The notes under the pieces: generated by a model
What the model was told of the DNA's origin: nothing
The model's database searches: none
Seen by the model: only the letters and a program-made list of their open reading frames with translations
Source: Rikenellaceae bacterium
GTDB taxonomy: Bacteria > Bacteroidota > Bacteroidia > Bacteroidales > Rikenellaceae
DNA length: 37,270 nucleotides
Direction of reading: 5' to 3'
NCBI GenBank assembly: GCA_015059685.1
Contig: SUZW01000019.1
Coordinates: 1-37,270, forward strand
Program-made: the position numbers and the translations under genes
Shown here: piece after piece, positions 7,658 to 16,083 of the stretch
Layout of the letters: each line of letters starts with the position of its first letter
How positions within the stretch are numbered: the first letter of the stretch is position 1

Positions 7658-10600
7658 ATGCCCATTTTACGAGGGCAAAATCCATTCTATACGGCAACTT
7701 CTCGTTCTTTGGATATACACGCAACGCCAGGTCGAATGCACCTGTACGGTTTGGTACCACATCGAGAGCGTATGTTGCCAACTTACCCTCGGTGTTGACG
7801 AGGTGCAACTGCTCTACGAGGGTTACATTCGGAGCCTCCGAGCCAACCATCTGCTTTGCTACAACCAACTCTACGCCGATATCCTCCGGTGAGAGTGTTG
7901 CAGTGTCGAGGGTAACCTCGAAGTGGTACTTATCACCCAAAACGAAGGCCTCCTTATCGACACGAGCTCGCTGCACATCCACAATCTTCACGCTATCCCA
8001 CGCAGCCGAGACCTTGCGCTTCCAAGCGGCAAGCTCACGGGCAAGTATGTAGTTGTTCGATACGACCTCACGCTTGCGTGCTGCCAACTTGTTGTAGAAA
8101 CGCTCCTCGTAGTCGATGAGCATACGGTTTGTTGTGAAGTTCGAAGCGATATCTGCGATGCAGGTCTTAATCGAAGCGACCCAATCGGTTGGGATACCCT
8201 TCTCGTTGCGAGCGTAGTACTTTGGTACGATCTGCTCCTCGATGGTGGTGTATATCATCTCGGCATCGAGCTCATCCTGGTGACCCTGGTCAGCGAAGGT
8301 GCGCTCCATAGGGAGAGCCCAGCCGCCATTCTCCTTGTAGCCTTCAACCCACCAGCCGTCGAGTACCGAGAACTGCATAACGCCATTCATCACACACTTC
8401 TCGCCCGATGTACCCGAAGCCTCCAAAGGTCGTGTAGGGGTGTTCAACCACACATCGACACCCTGAACCATGCGACGAGCCAACTCCATGTCGTAGTTCT
8501 GCAAGAAGATGATCTTACCCACGAACTCCGGCATCGACGACACCTCGACGATACGCTTGATGAGGTCCTGTCCCGGCTTATCATTCGGGTGAGCCTTACC
8601 TGCGAAGATGAACTGTACAGGGTGCTGCTTGTTATTTACGATAGCCGACAGACGCTCCAAGTTGGTGAAGAGGAGGTATGCACGCTTGTAGGTTGCGAAA
8701 CGACGAGCAAAACCGATTGTCAAGACCTCAGGCTTGATGCGGTCTGCCACCTGCACCATCTGGCTTGGACGGTCGAAACGAACTTGTGTAGGGTCGGTGT
8801 AGCGACGCTTGATGGTCTTGATGAGTCGCTGCTTGAGGAACATACGCTCGTTCCACAACTCCTCGTCGGAGATGTTCCAAACCTTCTGCCACTCCGGAAT
8901 GTTGTAGGTGTGACCCTCGAAGCCATTAGGGAAGTAGCGTGAGTAGAGGCGACGCATATTCGATGCGGTCCAGGTTGGGAAGTGAACACCGTTGGTTACA
9001 TAGCCGATGTGCAACTCATTCTTGAAGTAGCCCGGCCACATATTGCCGAGGATATCCTTCGACACCTCACCGTGCAACCACGACACACCATTAACCTCCT
9101 GCGAGAGGTTACAAGCGAGTACCGACATCGAGAAACGCTCGTTAGGGTCGTTAGGATTGACCTTACCGAGGTTGATGTACTGATCCCAGGTGATACCAAG
9201 GGTGTCAGGGTAGTGTGCCATATACTGACGGATCATCGACTCTGGGAAGGCATCGTGTCCCGCAGGTACAGGGGTGTGTGTTGTGAAGAGCGACGACGAG
9301 CGTACAACCTCCAATGCCTCCGAGAACGAGAGCTTCTTGCGCTGCATAAGGTTGCGGATGCGCTCCACACCGATAAATGCGGCGTGGCCCTCATTGCAGT
9401 GGTAAACCTCCTGCTTGATACCCATCTTCACGAGGGCACGGATACCACCGATGCCGAGCAATATCTCCTGCTTCAAGCGGTTCTCCCAGTCACCACCGTA
9501 GAGGTAGTGTGTAACCTGACGGTCCTCCTCCAAGTTTGCCTCATAGTCTGCATCGAGCAGGTAGAGCGGAGTACGACCAACCTGACAACGCCATACACGG
9601 GCACTCAAGGTACGACCAGGCAGAGCCACCTGTGTTGTCACCCACGAGCCATCCTCGTCACGAACAGGGAGGATTGGCAACTTGTAGAAGTTCTGTGCCT
9701 CGTATGTTGCCTCCTGCGCACCCTGTGCCGAAAGACGCTGTGTGAAGTAGCCGTAGCGGTACAAAAGACCAACTGCTACCATTGGGATATTTCTGTCGGA
9801 AGCCTCCTTGAGGTAGTCTCCCGCCAAGATACCGAGACCACCCGAGTAGATCTTCAACGAGTGGTGCAGACCATACTCCATCGAGAAGTATGCAATCTTT
9901 GGTGACTTCGGATTAGGCTTCTCGTTCATATACTCCTGGAACTGCGCATATACGGCATCCATCTTTGCAAGGAACTCCGCATCACGCTCCAACTCGGCAA
10001 GACGCTCCATTGTGAGCTTGTCGAGCAGTGCTATAGGGTTTCTATCTACGGCAACCCACAGATCCTTGTCGATATACTCGAAGAGGTCACGAGCACCGAG
10101 AGTCCAGCTCCACCACAAGTTGCGTGAGAGCTCCTCGAGTGGGTGGAGGCGTGCAGGCAACGACTTCTCGACCATCACACGCTGCCAGTTAGGACGCTCG
10201 ACGAAGAGCTGCTGGCTGATGAACTTAATCTGCTCGTTCTGCGCACCACCATCACCTATGACTGCACGGTTTGTGCGGGCTACACAGCTCTCGATAGCTG
10301 CGTTGTAAGCCTCTTGGTAGTGAACGAAAAGACGCTCCCACAACGCATTCTTCGACATCTCGAATGCCGACTTGCGCACCTCGGCAATACGCTTTGGTGT
10401 GAGGGCCAAGAAGCGGAGTACCGCATCGGCAATAGCCGCTGTCGCCTCGACAGCGTTGCTGTCGTTACGCTTAACAACCACCACGCCATCGTTGTTCTCC
10501 TGCGCAGCTGCCCATACACCGAAACCTGCCAATGTGGTGGTTATGGTTGGCACCGAGAAGGCCACAGACTCGAGTGGGGTGTATCCCCATGGCTCGTAGT

Positions 10601-11906
10601 AGGATGGGTAGATTGTCAAGTCCATACCCACGAGCAACTCGTAGTAGTTCTTGTTGAAGATACCGTCGTTTTGGTTGAGGTATGTAGGAACGAAGATAAC
10701 TTTAACCTTCGACTCGGCACGATCGAGTACCGAACCATTTATGGCATTTACGACCTGGTCCCAAGCCGTGTTCTCGAGGATATGTGTCGAGTAGCGATAC
10801 TGCGAAGCGTCGATAGCGCACTTCTTATCCTGCAGGTGGGCCTGCAAATCGGTGCGGGCGCCAAGGTTTGCCGCAGGCACGGTCACATAGGCCAAGACCT
10901 CACGGTCGAGCTTGCCCGAATTCTCGAGAGCCTTCAACGCATCGAAGAATATATCTAAACCCTTGTTGTGGAACTCGTAGCGACCACTTGTGCCGATGAT
11001 GAACGGCTCCTTCTTGAACTTGTACGAGAGGCAAGCCTCGGCAACCTCGACCATAGCCTTGCGGGCAGCCTTGCGCTTTGTGTCGTACTCCTCACCCTCC
11101 CATACAAAGTCGTTCTCGAAGCCGTTAGGAGTTACAACATCTACCTCCTTGCCAAGCAGGTGGGCGCACTCACGAGCTGTGATGTCGCTCACCGAGAGGA
11201 AGGCGTCGTGGTTCTCGGCACCACGCTTCTCAAGCGAGTGCTTTGCTACGACATTGAACTGACGAGCCAAGTCGTCAGCGTTGAACGACTCCAACGAGCC
11301 GTAGAGTGGGAGGTTGTTGCCTGCGATGCAACGACCCATAACCGTAGCGTGTGTAGTCATCACGGTAGCGATGTATGGGGAGTGCTTGCGGAGGTAAAGA
11401 CCACCCGAGCAGGTCATCCACTCGTGGAAGTGTGCCACCACCTTCTCGGTTGTGGCGCAGAAGGTATCTACATACGACTCGATAACCTTGCCGGCCAAGT
11501 ATCCGAACAATACAGGCTCGATATAGTCCCACTGGCCCGAAATCGAATCGACACCATAGCTCTCCCACAACTCCTTCAACACCTCATCTTTGTTCGCAAA
11601 GAGGGTGGTGAAGTCGATAAGTATTGCGATAGGGCTGCCACATACATTCCAACGACCTATGCGAACACGAATACCCTCGTTGTAGAGAGTCTGTCGCCAG
11701 GTCTTCATCAACATCTGGTCCTCCACAAACTCCGAGGTCTCGTTGTCCTGCAAAAAGTTCGGGCCGATAGTGATATACTTGTCGCCCATCTGTTTTGTTG
11801 CGGTCAGCGCCTTCGTTGCCAATACGGTATGAATACCGCCAACCTTGTTACACACCTCCCAGCTCACCTCAAAGAGGAGGTCGGGATTGAATTTGATTTC
11901 GCTCAT
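7656..11906 (-). CDS. Fused glycogen synthase (GT3) and alpha-glucan phosphorylase (GT35)
   Basis: One 1416-residue polypeptide carries two opposing glycogen enzymes. Residues 1 to about 545 match the eukaryote-type GT3 glycogen synthase: LFEVSWEVCNKVGGIHTVL (11-29) and E438-x7-E446 in YYEPWGYTPLES. Residues about 565-680 are the DUF3417 leader of short alpha-glucan phosphorylases (RNLWWSW at 595-601). Residues about 680-1300 are the phosphorylase core with FSMEYG (674-679), HCNEGHAAF (836-844) and EASGTSGEK (1162-1170), where K1170 should bind pyridoxal phosphate. The last 110 residues look like a beta-rich extension. There is no internal stop or frameshift. In Bacteroides I recall the two activities as adjacent separate genes; fused forms may be usual in this lineage. 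It has its own promoter (11949-11980), downstream of hemW. Confidence 0.93.
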   Translation of the reverse strand: MSEIKFNPDLLFEVSWEVCNKVGGIHTVLATKALTATKQMGDKYITIGPNFLQDNETSEFVEDQMLMKTWRQTLYNEGIRVRIGRWNVCGSPIAILIDFTTLFANKDEVLKELWESYGVDSISGQWDYIEPVLFGYLAGKVIESYVDTFCATTEKVVAHFHEWMTCSGGLYLRKHSPYIATVMTTHATVMGRCIAGNNLPLYGSLESFNADDLARQFNVVAKHSLEKRGAENHDAFLSVSDITARECAHLLGKEVDVVTPNGFENDFVWEGEEYDTKRKAARKAMVEVAEACLSYKFKKEPFIIGTSGRYEFHNKGLDIFFDALKALENSGKLDREVLAYVTVPAANLGARTDLQAHLQDKKCAIDASQYRYSTHILENTAWDQVVNAINGSVLDRAESKVKVIFVPTYLNQNDGIFNKNYYELLVGMDLTIYPSYYEPWGYTPLESVAFSVPTITTTLAGFGVWAAAQENNDGVVVVKRNDSNAVEATAAIADAVLRFLALTPKRIAEVRKSAFEMSKNALWERLFVHYQEAYNAAIESCVARTNRAVIGDGGAQNEQIKFISQQLFVERPNWQRVMVEKSLPARLHPLEELSRNLWWSWTLGARDLFEYIDKDLWVAVDRNPIALLDKLTMERLAELERDAEFLAKMDAVYAQFQEYMNEKPNPKSPKIAYFSMEYGLHHSLKIYSGGLGILAGDYLKEASDRNIPMVAVGLLYRYGYFTQRLSAQGAQEATYEAQNFYKLPILPVRDEDGSWVTTQVALPGRTLSARVWRCQVGRTPLYLLDADYEANLEEDRQVTHYLYGGDWENRLKQEILLGIGGIRALVKMGIKQEVYHCNEGHAAFIGVERIRNLMQRKKLSFSEALEVVRSSSLFTTHTPVPAGHDAFPESMIRQYMAHYPDTLGITWDQYINLGKVNPNDPNERFSMSVLACNLSQEVNGVSWLHGEVSKDILGNMWPGYFKNELHIGYVTNGVHFPTWTASNMRRLYSRYFPNGFEGHTYNIPEWQKVWNISDEELWNERMFLKQRLIKTIKRRYTDPTQVRFDRPSQMVQVADRIKPEVLTIGFARRFATYKRAYLLFTNLERLSAIVNNKQHPVQFIFAGKAHPNDKPGQDLIKRIVEVSSMPEFVGKIIFLQNYDMELARRMVQGVDVWLNTPTRPLEASGTSGEKCVMNGVMQFSVLDGWWVEGYKENGGWALPMERTFADQGHQDELDAEMIYTTIEEQIVPKYYARNEKGIPTDWVASIKTCIADIASNFTTNRMLIDYEERFYNKLAARKREVVSNNYILARELAAWKRKVSAAWDSVKIVDVQRARVDKEAFVLGDKYHFEVTLDTATLSPEDIGVELVVAKQMVGSEAPNVTLVEQLHLVNTEGKLATYALDVVPNRTGAFDLALRVYPKNEKLPYRMDFALVKWA

Positions 11907-11948
11907 AATTATCTGATTATTTGTAAACTTATATTCTTAATTTTGCCG

Positions 11949-11980
11949 CAAAGATACGACGAATAATTAACAATGCAAAG
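11949..11980 (-). promoter_or_regulatory. Promoter of the GT3-GT35 fusion gene
   Basis: On the minus strand, TATCTTTG at 11949-11956 matches TAnnTTTG, and TTTG at 11976-11979 lies 19 bp upstream. Predicted start of transcription is near 11941, giving a 35-nt leader. This is among the best promoter matches in the window. Confidence 0.75.
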
Positions 11981-12031
11981 TATTTATTAAAATTTTTTAA
12001 TAATTTATACCAATATATATAATAGAGCTCT

Positions 12032-13144
12032 TTATAACTCAATCAGAGCCTCTATTACCAGGTCCGACAACAGCATATTTTCAGGTGCAATTCGCAGGTT
12101 GCCGTTATCGTTTATGAGCAACTCCGCAACACCTGTTTTTATTGCCTCTTGCTCCAATCTTTTTCGCTCCGAAATGCCAAAATCCCGCTCCACCTTGTCG
12201 AGTGAGAAGCCTTCGACACATCGCAGCGAGGTCATCACATACTCGTTGAGTTTATCTCGTTGCGACAGCACCTCCGAGCCGTACTCCACACCCTTGATGT
12301 ACTCCTCTATCGGCTGCTCGCACCAGCGACGCACCTCGCCATTGTAGGAGTGTGCTCCGGGGCCTATGCCGAGATACTCGACATTACGCCAATACGAGGA
12401 GTTGTGTTTGGAGCGAAAGCCCTTGCGGGCGTAGTTCGACACCTCGTAGTGCTCGTATCCTGCATTTGTCAGAGCCCTGTGTACCCACATAAAGTGCGAC
12501 TCGCTGCTGCACTCGTCAATCTCGGTGAACTCTCCCTTCGCCATCATTCGTCCGAAACGGGTGTTCTCCTCGATGGTGAGGTGGTATGCCGAGATATGCT
12601 GCACATTCATTGCCAAAACGCCCTCCAGGGTGTTGACTAACTCCGTTACACCAAAGTTTGGGATACCAAAAATCACATCCACCGAGATGTTGTCGTAGCC
12701 CGCCTCCTGCAACATTCGCACCGCCTCGATAGCCTGTTGTGCCGAGTGTCTGCGCCCCATAAATTGCAGACAGCGGTCGTCGAGCGACTGTACACCTATC
12801 GAGATGCGGTTTACGGATGTCTTGCGCAGCTCGGCAATATACTCGGGTGTTATATCGTCGGGGTTTATCTCTATGGTAACCTCCTCCAACTGTGAGCAGT
12901 CGAGCTGTGAGCGCACCTGCTCGACAAAACGCTCAATCTCGGAGGGTGCAAGCAGCGATGGCGTTCCCCCACCGAAATATATTGTGTGGATGGTGTGGTC
13001 GTGCAGGAAATCACGCTGCGCAGCGAGCTCCGCATGCATAGCCTCGACGACCTCGGGGATATACCTCAACTTGACACTGCGATAGAAATCGCAGTATCCG
13101 CACAACCGCTTACAAAACGGAATATGGAGATATATCGAGGCCAT
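12032..13144 (-). CDS. hemW: HemW-type radical SAM protein (heme chaperone)
   Basis: A 370-residue radical SAM protein, once annotated as oxygen-independent coproporphyrinogen oxidase; characterised HemW proteins bind and deliver heme rather than decarboxylate coproporphyrinogen. The cluster motif is CKRLCGYC (C11, C15, C18), typical of HemW in the C-x3-C-x2-C spacing. GGGTPS (58-63) is the SAM-binding glycine motif. A C-terminal HemW domain is present. Start at 13144 gives the standard MASIYLHIPFC beginning. A TAAATTTG box (13151-13158, minus strand) sits only 6 bp from the start codon, so if real the message is nearly leaderless. The gene is downstream of repeat B2 and upstream of the fusion gene, without functional link to either. 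Confidence 0.9.
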   Translation of the reverse strand: MASIYLHIPFCKRLCGYCDFYRSVKLRYIPEVVEAMHAELAAQRDFLHDHTIHTIYFGGGTPSLLAPSEIERFVEQVRSQLDCSQLEEVTIEINPDDITPEYIAELRKTSVNRISIGVQSLDDRCLQFMGRRHSAQQAIEAVRMLQEAGYDNISVDVIFGIPNFGVTELVNTLEGVLAMNVQHISAYHLTIEENTRFGRMMAKGEFTEIDECSSESHFMWVHRALTNAGYEHYEVSNYARKGFRSKHNSSYWRNVEYLGIGPGAHSYNGEVRRWCEQPIEEYIKGVEYGSEVLSQRDKLNEYVMTSLRCVEGFSLDKVERDFGISERKRLEQEAIKTGVAELLINDNGNLRIAPENMLLSDLVIEALIEL

Positions 13145-13234
13145 ACTCTACAAATTTAACAATTTTCTTTTGAAAAACAGCTGTTTTTTGAAAAAAAAGT
13201 TGGAGAAAACACCAAGAGAGTGGAGAGATTTTTT

Positions 13235-13493
13235 GTTGGTGGGAACTCTGACGGCTGGTGGGGCGCAACAAAGATGGCATAGAATGGCAAACGGGCTTCG
13301 CCCTTAATGGCATTGAATAGCAGCGCAGTCTGCGACTGCTTAATGGCAAAGCGCTGAAAGCTGTGACAAAAAAGTGTAAGCGCCTGCCATTCAGCGACCA
13401 ACGGGAGCGATTGTCATTCAGTGAGCGTTAGCGAACGCCTGCCATTCAATGCCATTACACTTGCGCCCCGACAACCTCCAGAGTTCCCACAAC
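13235..13493. repeat. Family B composite palindromic element, copy B2 (complete)
   Basis: Outer arms 13235-13269 (GTTGGTGGGAACTCTG ... GGGGCGCAA) and 13461-13493 (TTGCGCCCCGA ... CAGAGTTCCCACAAC) are inverted. Inside, ATGGCAT (13274) and ATGCCAT (13449-13455) bound the same AATGGCA/TGCCATT box series as copy B1, about 90% alike by eye. It lies in the 564-bp gap between divergent hemW and glpD. ORFs on both strands here read through the boxes and are shared between copies, so they are repeat artefacts. Confidence 0.88.
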
Positions 13494-13510
13494 CTAAAAC
13501 CTTTAGCGCA

Positions 13511-13564
13511 CCCCTAACGCCCCTAACGCCTCTAACGCCCCTAACGCCCCTAACGCCCCTAATT
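13511..13564. repeat. Six tandem CCCCTAACG units
   Basis: Exact 9-bp periodicity: CCCCTAACG, CCCCTAACG, CCTCTAACG, CCCCTAACG, CCCCTAACG, then CCCCTAATT. The same unit follows B1 (three units) and B3 (two units), so copy number varies between loci. Confidence 0.9.
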
Positions 13565-13627
13565 CCCCTGCGCCCCGACCCCCTCCAGAGTCCCCACCAA
13601 CTTTTTTCTCACTTTTTTTGCTCTTTT

Positions 13628-13659
13628 TTTGCTTTTCTTGTGAAATTGGCGTAACTTTG
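13628..13659 (+). promoter_or_regulatory. Promoter of glpD
   Basis: TTTG at 13628-13631, a 20-bp spacer, then TAACTTTG at 13652-13659: full Bacteroidota consensus. Transcription should begin near 13665, giving a leader of about 44 nt. Confidence 0.8.
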
Positions 13660-13676
13660 CGCCATAATTGCGCAAA
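13656..13676. promoter_or_regulatory. Operator-like dyad overlapping the glpD -7 box
   Basis: Perfect inverted repeat TTTGCGC (13656-13662) and GCGCAAA (13670-13676) with a 7-bp centre. It covers the last half of the -7 box and the predicted start site, where a bound dimer would block initiation. The cognate regulator is not known. Confidence 0.5.
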
Positions 13677-13708
13677 TAAGTATTAAAATCAAATAAATTC
13701 ATACGAAA

Positions 13709-15274
13709 ATGCAAAGAGAAAACTTGCTCAAACAACTCGAGAATACCGACAAGGTATGGGATTTCGTAGTTGTAGGTGGTGGTGCAACCGGTCTTGGTTG
13801 TGCTGTGGATGCTGCATCCCGTGGTTACAGTGTTGCGCTCTTCGAGCGTGAGGACTTCGCAAAGTGTACTTCGAGCCGTTCGACAAAGCTCGTTCATGGT
13901 GGAGTGCGCTATCTCCAGAAGTTGGAGGTTGATTTGGTGCGTGAGGCTCTCCACGAGCGTGGTTTGATGAAGCAGAATGCTCCACACCTCGTTAAGGACC
14001 AGGCGTTTGTAATCTCGAACTACAGCCATTGGGAGAACTTCCTCTACTTCTGCGGTTTGACCGTCTATGATATCCTTTCGTTCGGTTTCGGTTATGGTCG
14101 TTCACGCTTCATCACAGCAAAGTCTCTTCGCAAGTACCTCCCTACTTCGGTTGCCGAGGGCTTGAAGGGTGGTGTTGTATATCACGATGGTCAGTTTGAC
14201 GATGCTCGTATGGCTTGCAACTTGGCACAGACCTGCGTGGAGCAGGGTGGTGTTGTAGCCAACCGCACCGAGGTTGTGAAGGTGTTGCACGACGAGAAGG
14301 GCAAGGTTGCAGGTGTTGTAGCAAAAGACCTCCTTTCGGGCAAGGAGTACACCGTAAAGGCAAAGGCTGTTATCAACGCAGCGGGTTGCTTCGTGGATGA
14401 GGTGTTGCAGATGGATAAGCCGGGAGAGGCAAAGATGGTTGTACCTTCGCAGGGTGTGCATATCGTTCTCGATATGAAGTTCTTGCAGAGCGACTACGCT
14501 ATCATGGTTCCAAAGACTTCGGACGGCCGTGTATTGTTCGCAGTGCCTTGGCACGACAAGGTTGTTGTTGGTACTACCGATATCCAGCGTCCTACAGCCG
14601 AGAGCGAGCCACGCCCACTCGACGAGGAGATACAGTTTATCCTCGATACCGCAGGTTTGTATATGAACCCTGCTCCAACCCGTGCCGATATCGTTTCGGT
14701 GTTTGCAGGTCAGCGACCACTCGCTGCGCCAAAGAAGGAGGGCAAGAAGTCGAAGGAGGTTTCTCGTTCGCACAAGGTTGTGGTTTCGGACAACGACCTC
14801 ATCACCATCACCGGTGGAAAGTGGACTTCGTACCGTAAGATGGCCGAGGATACCGTAGATAAGGCTATCAAGTTGGGCAAGGTCGAGAAGCGTAAGTGCG
14901 TAACCAAGAAGTTGAAGGTTCACGGCTGGCGTCCAAATCCAAACTTGGCAGACCACATGTATGTATATGGTGCTGACGAGCCTGCAATTCTCGCAATGAT
15001 TAAGGAGAACCCTGCACTCGGTGAGAAGTTGTCGGAGAAGTATGACTATACCGTAGCGGAGGTGCTTTGGGCCGTTCGTCACGAGATGGCTTTGACCGTA
15101 GATGATGTCTTGGCACGCCGTGTACGCCTCTTGTTCGTAGATGCTCGTGAGGCGCAGAAGGCAGCACCTCGTGTAGCGCAGATCTTGGCCGAGGAGCTTG
15201 GTCGCGACCAGGCTTGGATCGACGAGCAGGTTGCTTCGTTTACAGAGCTTGCTTCGCACTACTACATCGCATAG
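13709..15274 (+). CDS. glpD: FAD-dependent glycerol-3-phosphate dehydrogenase
   Basis: Oxidises sn-glycerol 3-phosphate to dihydroxyacetone phosphate, passing electrons to quinone at the inner membrane (family knowledge). At 521 residues it has the normal length. The FAD-binding Rossmann motif is VVVGGGATGLG (20-30) with E46 ending the second strand (ALFERED). SSRSTKLVHGGVRYLQ (55-70) is the second FAD signature. ITGGKWTSYRKMAE is the conserved C-terminal FAD contact. The alpha-helical DAO_C domain ends the protein (WAVRHEMALTVDDVLARRVRLLFVD). Start at 13709 fits the promoter at 13628-13659. A strong terminator follows 25 bp after the stop, so it is transcribed alone. There is no glpK or glpF nearby. 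Confidence 0.93.
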   Translation: MQRENLLKQLENTDKVWDFVVVGGGATGLGCAVDAASRGYSVALFEREDFAKCTSSRSTKLVHGGVRYLQKLEVDLVREALHERGLMKQNAPHLVKDQAFVISNYSHWENFLYFCGLTVYDILSFGFGYGRSRFITAKSLRKYLPTSVAEGLKGGVVYHDGQFDDARMACNLAQTCVEQGGVVANRTEVVKVLHDEKGKVAGVVAKDLLSGKEYTVKAKAVINAAGCFVDEVLQMDKPGEAKMVVPSQGVHIVLDMKFLQSDYAIMVPKTSDGRVLFAVPWHDKVVVGTTDIQRPTAESEPRPLDEEIQFILDTAGLYMNPAPTRADIVSVFAGQRPLAAPKKEGKKSKEVSRSHKVVVSDNDLITITGGKWTSYRKMAEDTVDKAIKLGKVEKRKCVTKKLKVHGWRPNPNLADHMYVYGADEPAILAMIKENPALGEKLSEKYDYTVAEVLWAVRHEMALTVDDVLARRVRLLFVDAREAQKAAPRVAQILAEELGRDQAWIDEQVASFTELASHYYIA

Positions 15275-15298
15275 CGATTAGCTGATAACTCACACTTT

Positions 15299-15341
15299 CG
15301 GACACGGAGAATATAAAAATTTTCTGTGTCCGATTTTTTTT
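15299..15341 (+). terminator. Intrinsic terminator of glpD
   Basis: Stem CGGACAC/GTGTCCG (15299-15305, 15326-15332) extends inward past one mismatch into GAGAA/TTTTC pairing, and is followed by eight T (15334-15341). This is a textbook rho-independent terminator. Its T tract is also part of the next gene's promoter spacer. Confidence 0.85.
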
Positions 15342-15342
15342 C

Positions 15343-15350
15343 TACCTTTG
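15343..15350 (+). promoter_or_regulatory. Promoter -7 box of the DUF3575 gene
   Basis: TACCTTTG matches TAnnTTTG and lies 20 bp before the ATG at 15371. The -33 position falls in the downstream arm of the glpD terminator and lacks a clear TTG. The box rules out the GTG start at 15326, which lies upstream of it. Confidence 0.65.
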
Positions 15351-15370
15351 TGCAACAAAAGGTCTTTTTT

Positions 15371-16042
15371 ATGGGTAAAAAGGGTTGGAAAATAGCTCTC
15401 TTGGCAGCGATGTTGGTGCTGCCGATGGTGGGAAAATCGCAGGTCTATCTCAAGTTAAACCTTCCATACGCCTGTGTCGGCATTATAAACCCGCAACTCG
15501 AGTTTATCGTTGGGCCGCACTCCTCTGTTGTTATCGACCCGACCTATTCTCCGTGGCGGAGCGTCGATGGCAAGCACCTCAACTTCGGCATCCTCCAAAA
15601 CGAGTACCGTTTCTACATAAAGCGTGAGGCTAAAGGCTTCTATTTCAGCGTAAATGCGGGTATGCAGCTCTTCGACCTGACTCGCCCCTACCTCTTCAAT
15701 AAGGTGGGCAACAAACGCAAGTTTATCACTTGGGAGCCGGGCTTTGGCCGAGGCTTCGGTGTTATGGTAGGTCTTGGTATAGGCTATGAGCACCGTTTCA
15801 AGGAGCGTTGGGTTGTGGATGCCTTCTTCGCCTTTGACCGTATGTGGAGCTGGTACAACGACTACAACGCCCAGGGCGAAATCAGCATGTACCCCAACCA
15901 CCACAAACCGCCAATTCACGAGCCCGACCCATTCAACGGCTCGGCCGAGTGGTTACCTTCAAAAATCGGTCTTTCGATTGGCTATATGATATTCGACCCG
16001 CAACGCAGCAAACGCAAGGCGGAGCAGGCGAAGAGCGAGTAG
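15371..16042 (+). CDS. DUF3575-like outer-membrane beta-barrel protein
   Basis: A 223-residue secreted protein. Residues 1-24 (MGKKGWKIALLAAMLVLPMVGKSQ) form a signal peptide with cleavage after a Q-type site common in Bacteroidota. The mature part resembles DUF3575: an N-terminal LKLNLPYACVGIINPQLEF, then alternating aromatic beta strands, NEYRFYI, and a late GLGIGYEHRF-KERWVVDAFF. The expected place is the outer membrane as a small barrel; no activity is known for the family. I chose ATG 15371 over an upstream in-frame GTG at 15326 because the promoter box lies between them and because the signal peptide then starts at residue 1. It converges with the ybaK gene 41 bp later. Confidence 0.75.
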   Translation: MGKKGWKIALLAAMLVLPMVGKSQVYLKLNLPYACVGIINPQLEFIVGPHSSVVIDPTYSPWRSVDGKHLNFGILQNEYRFYIKREAKGFYFSVNAGMQLFDLTRPYLFNKVGNKRKFITWEPGFGRGFGVMVGLGIGYEHRFKERWVVDAFFAFDRMWSWYNDYNAQGEISMYPNHHKPPIHEPDPFNGSAEWLPSKIGLSIGYMIFDPQRSKRKAEQAKSE

Positions 16043-16083
16043 CTCTGCGTATTAGAAGGTGCGGGTATTAGAGAGTGCGGGGG

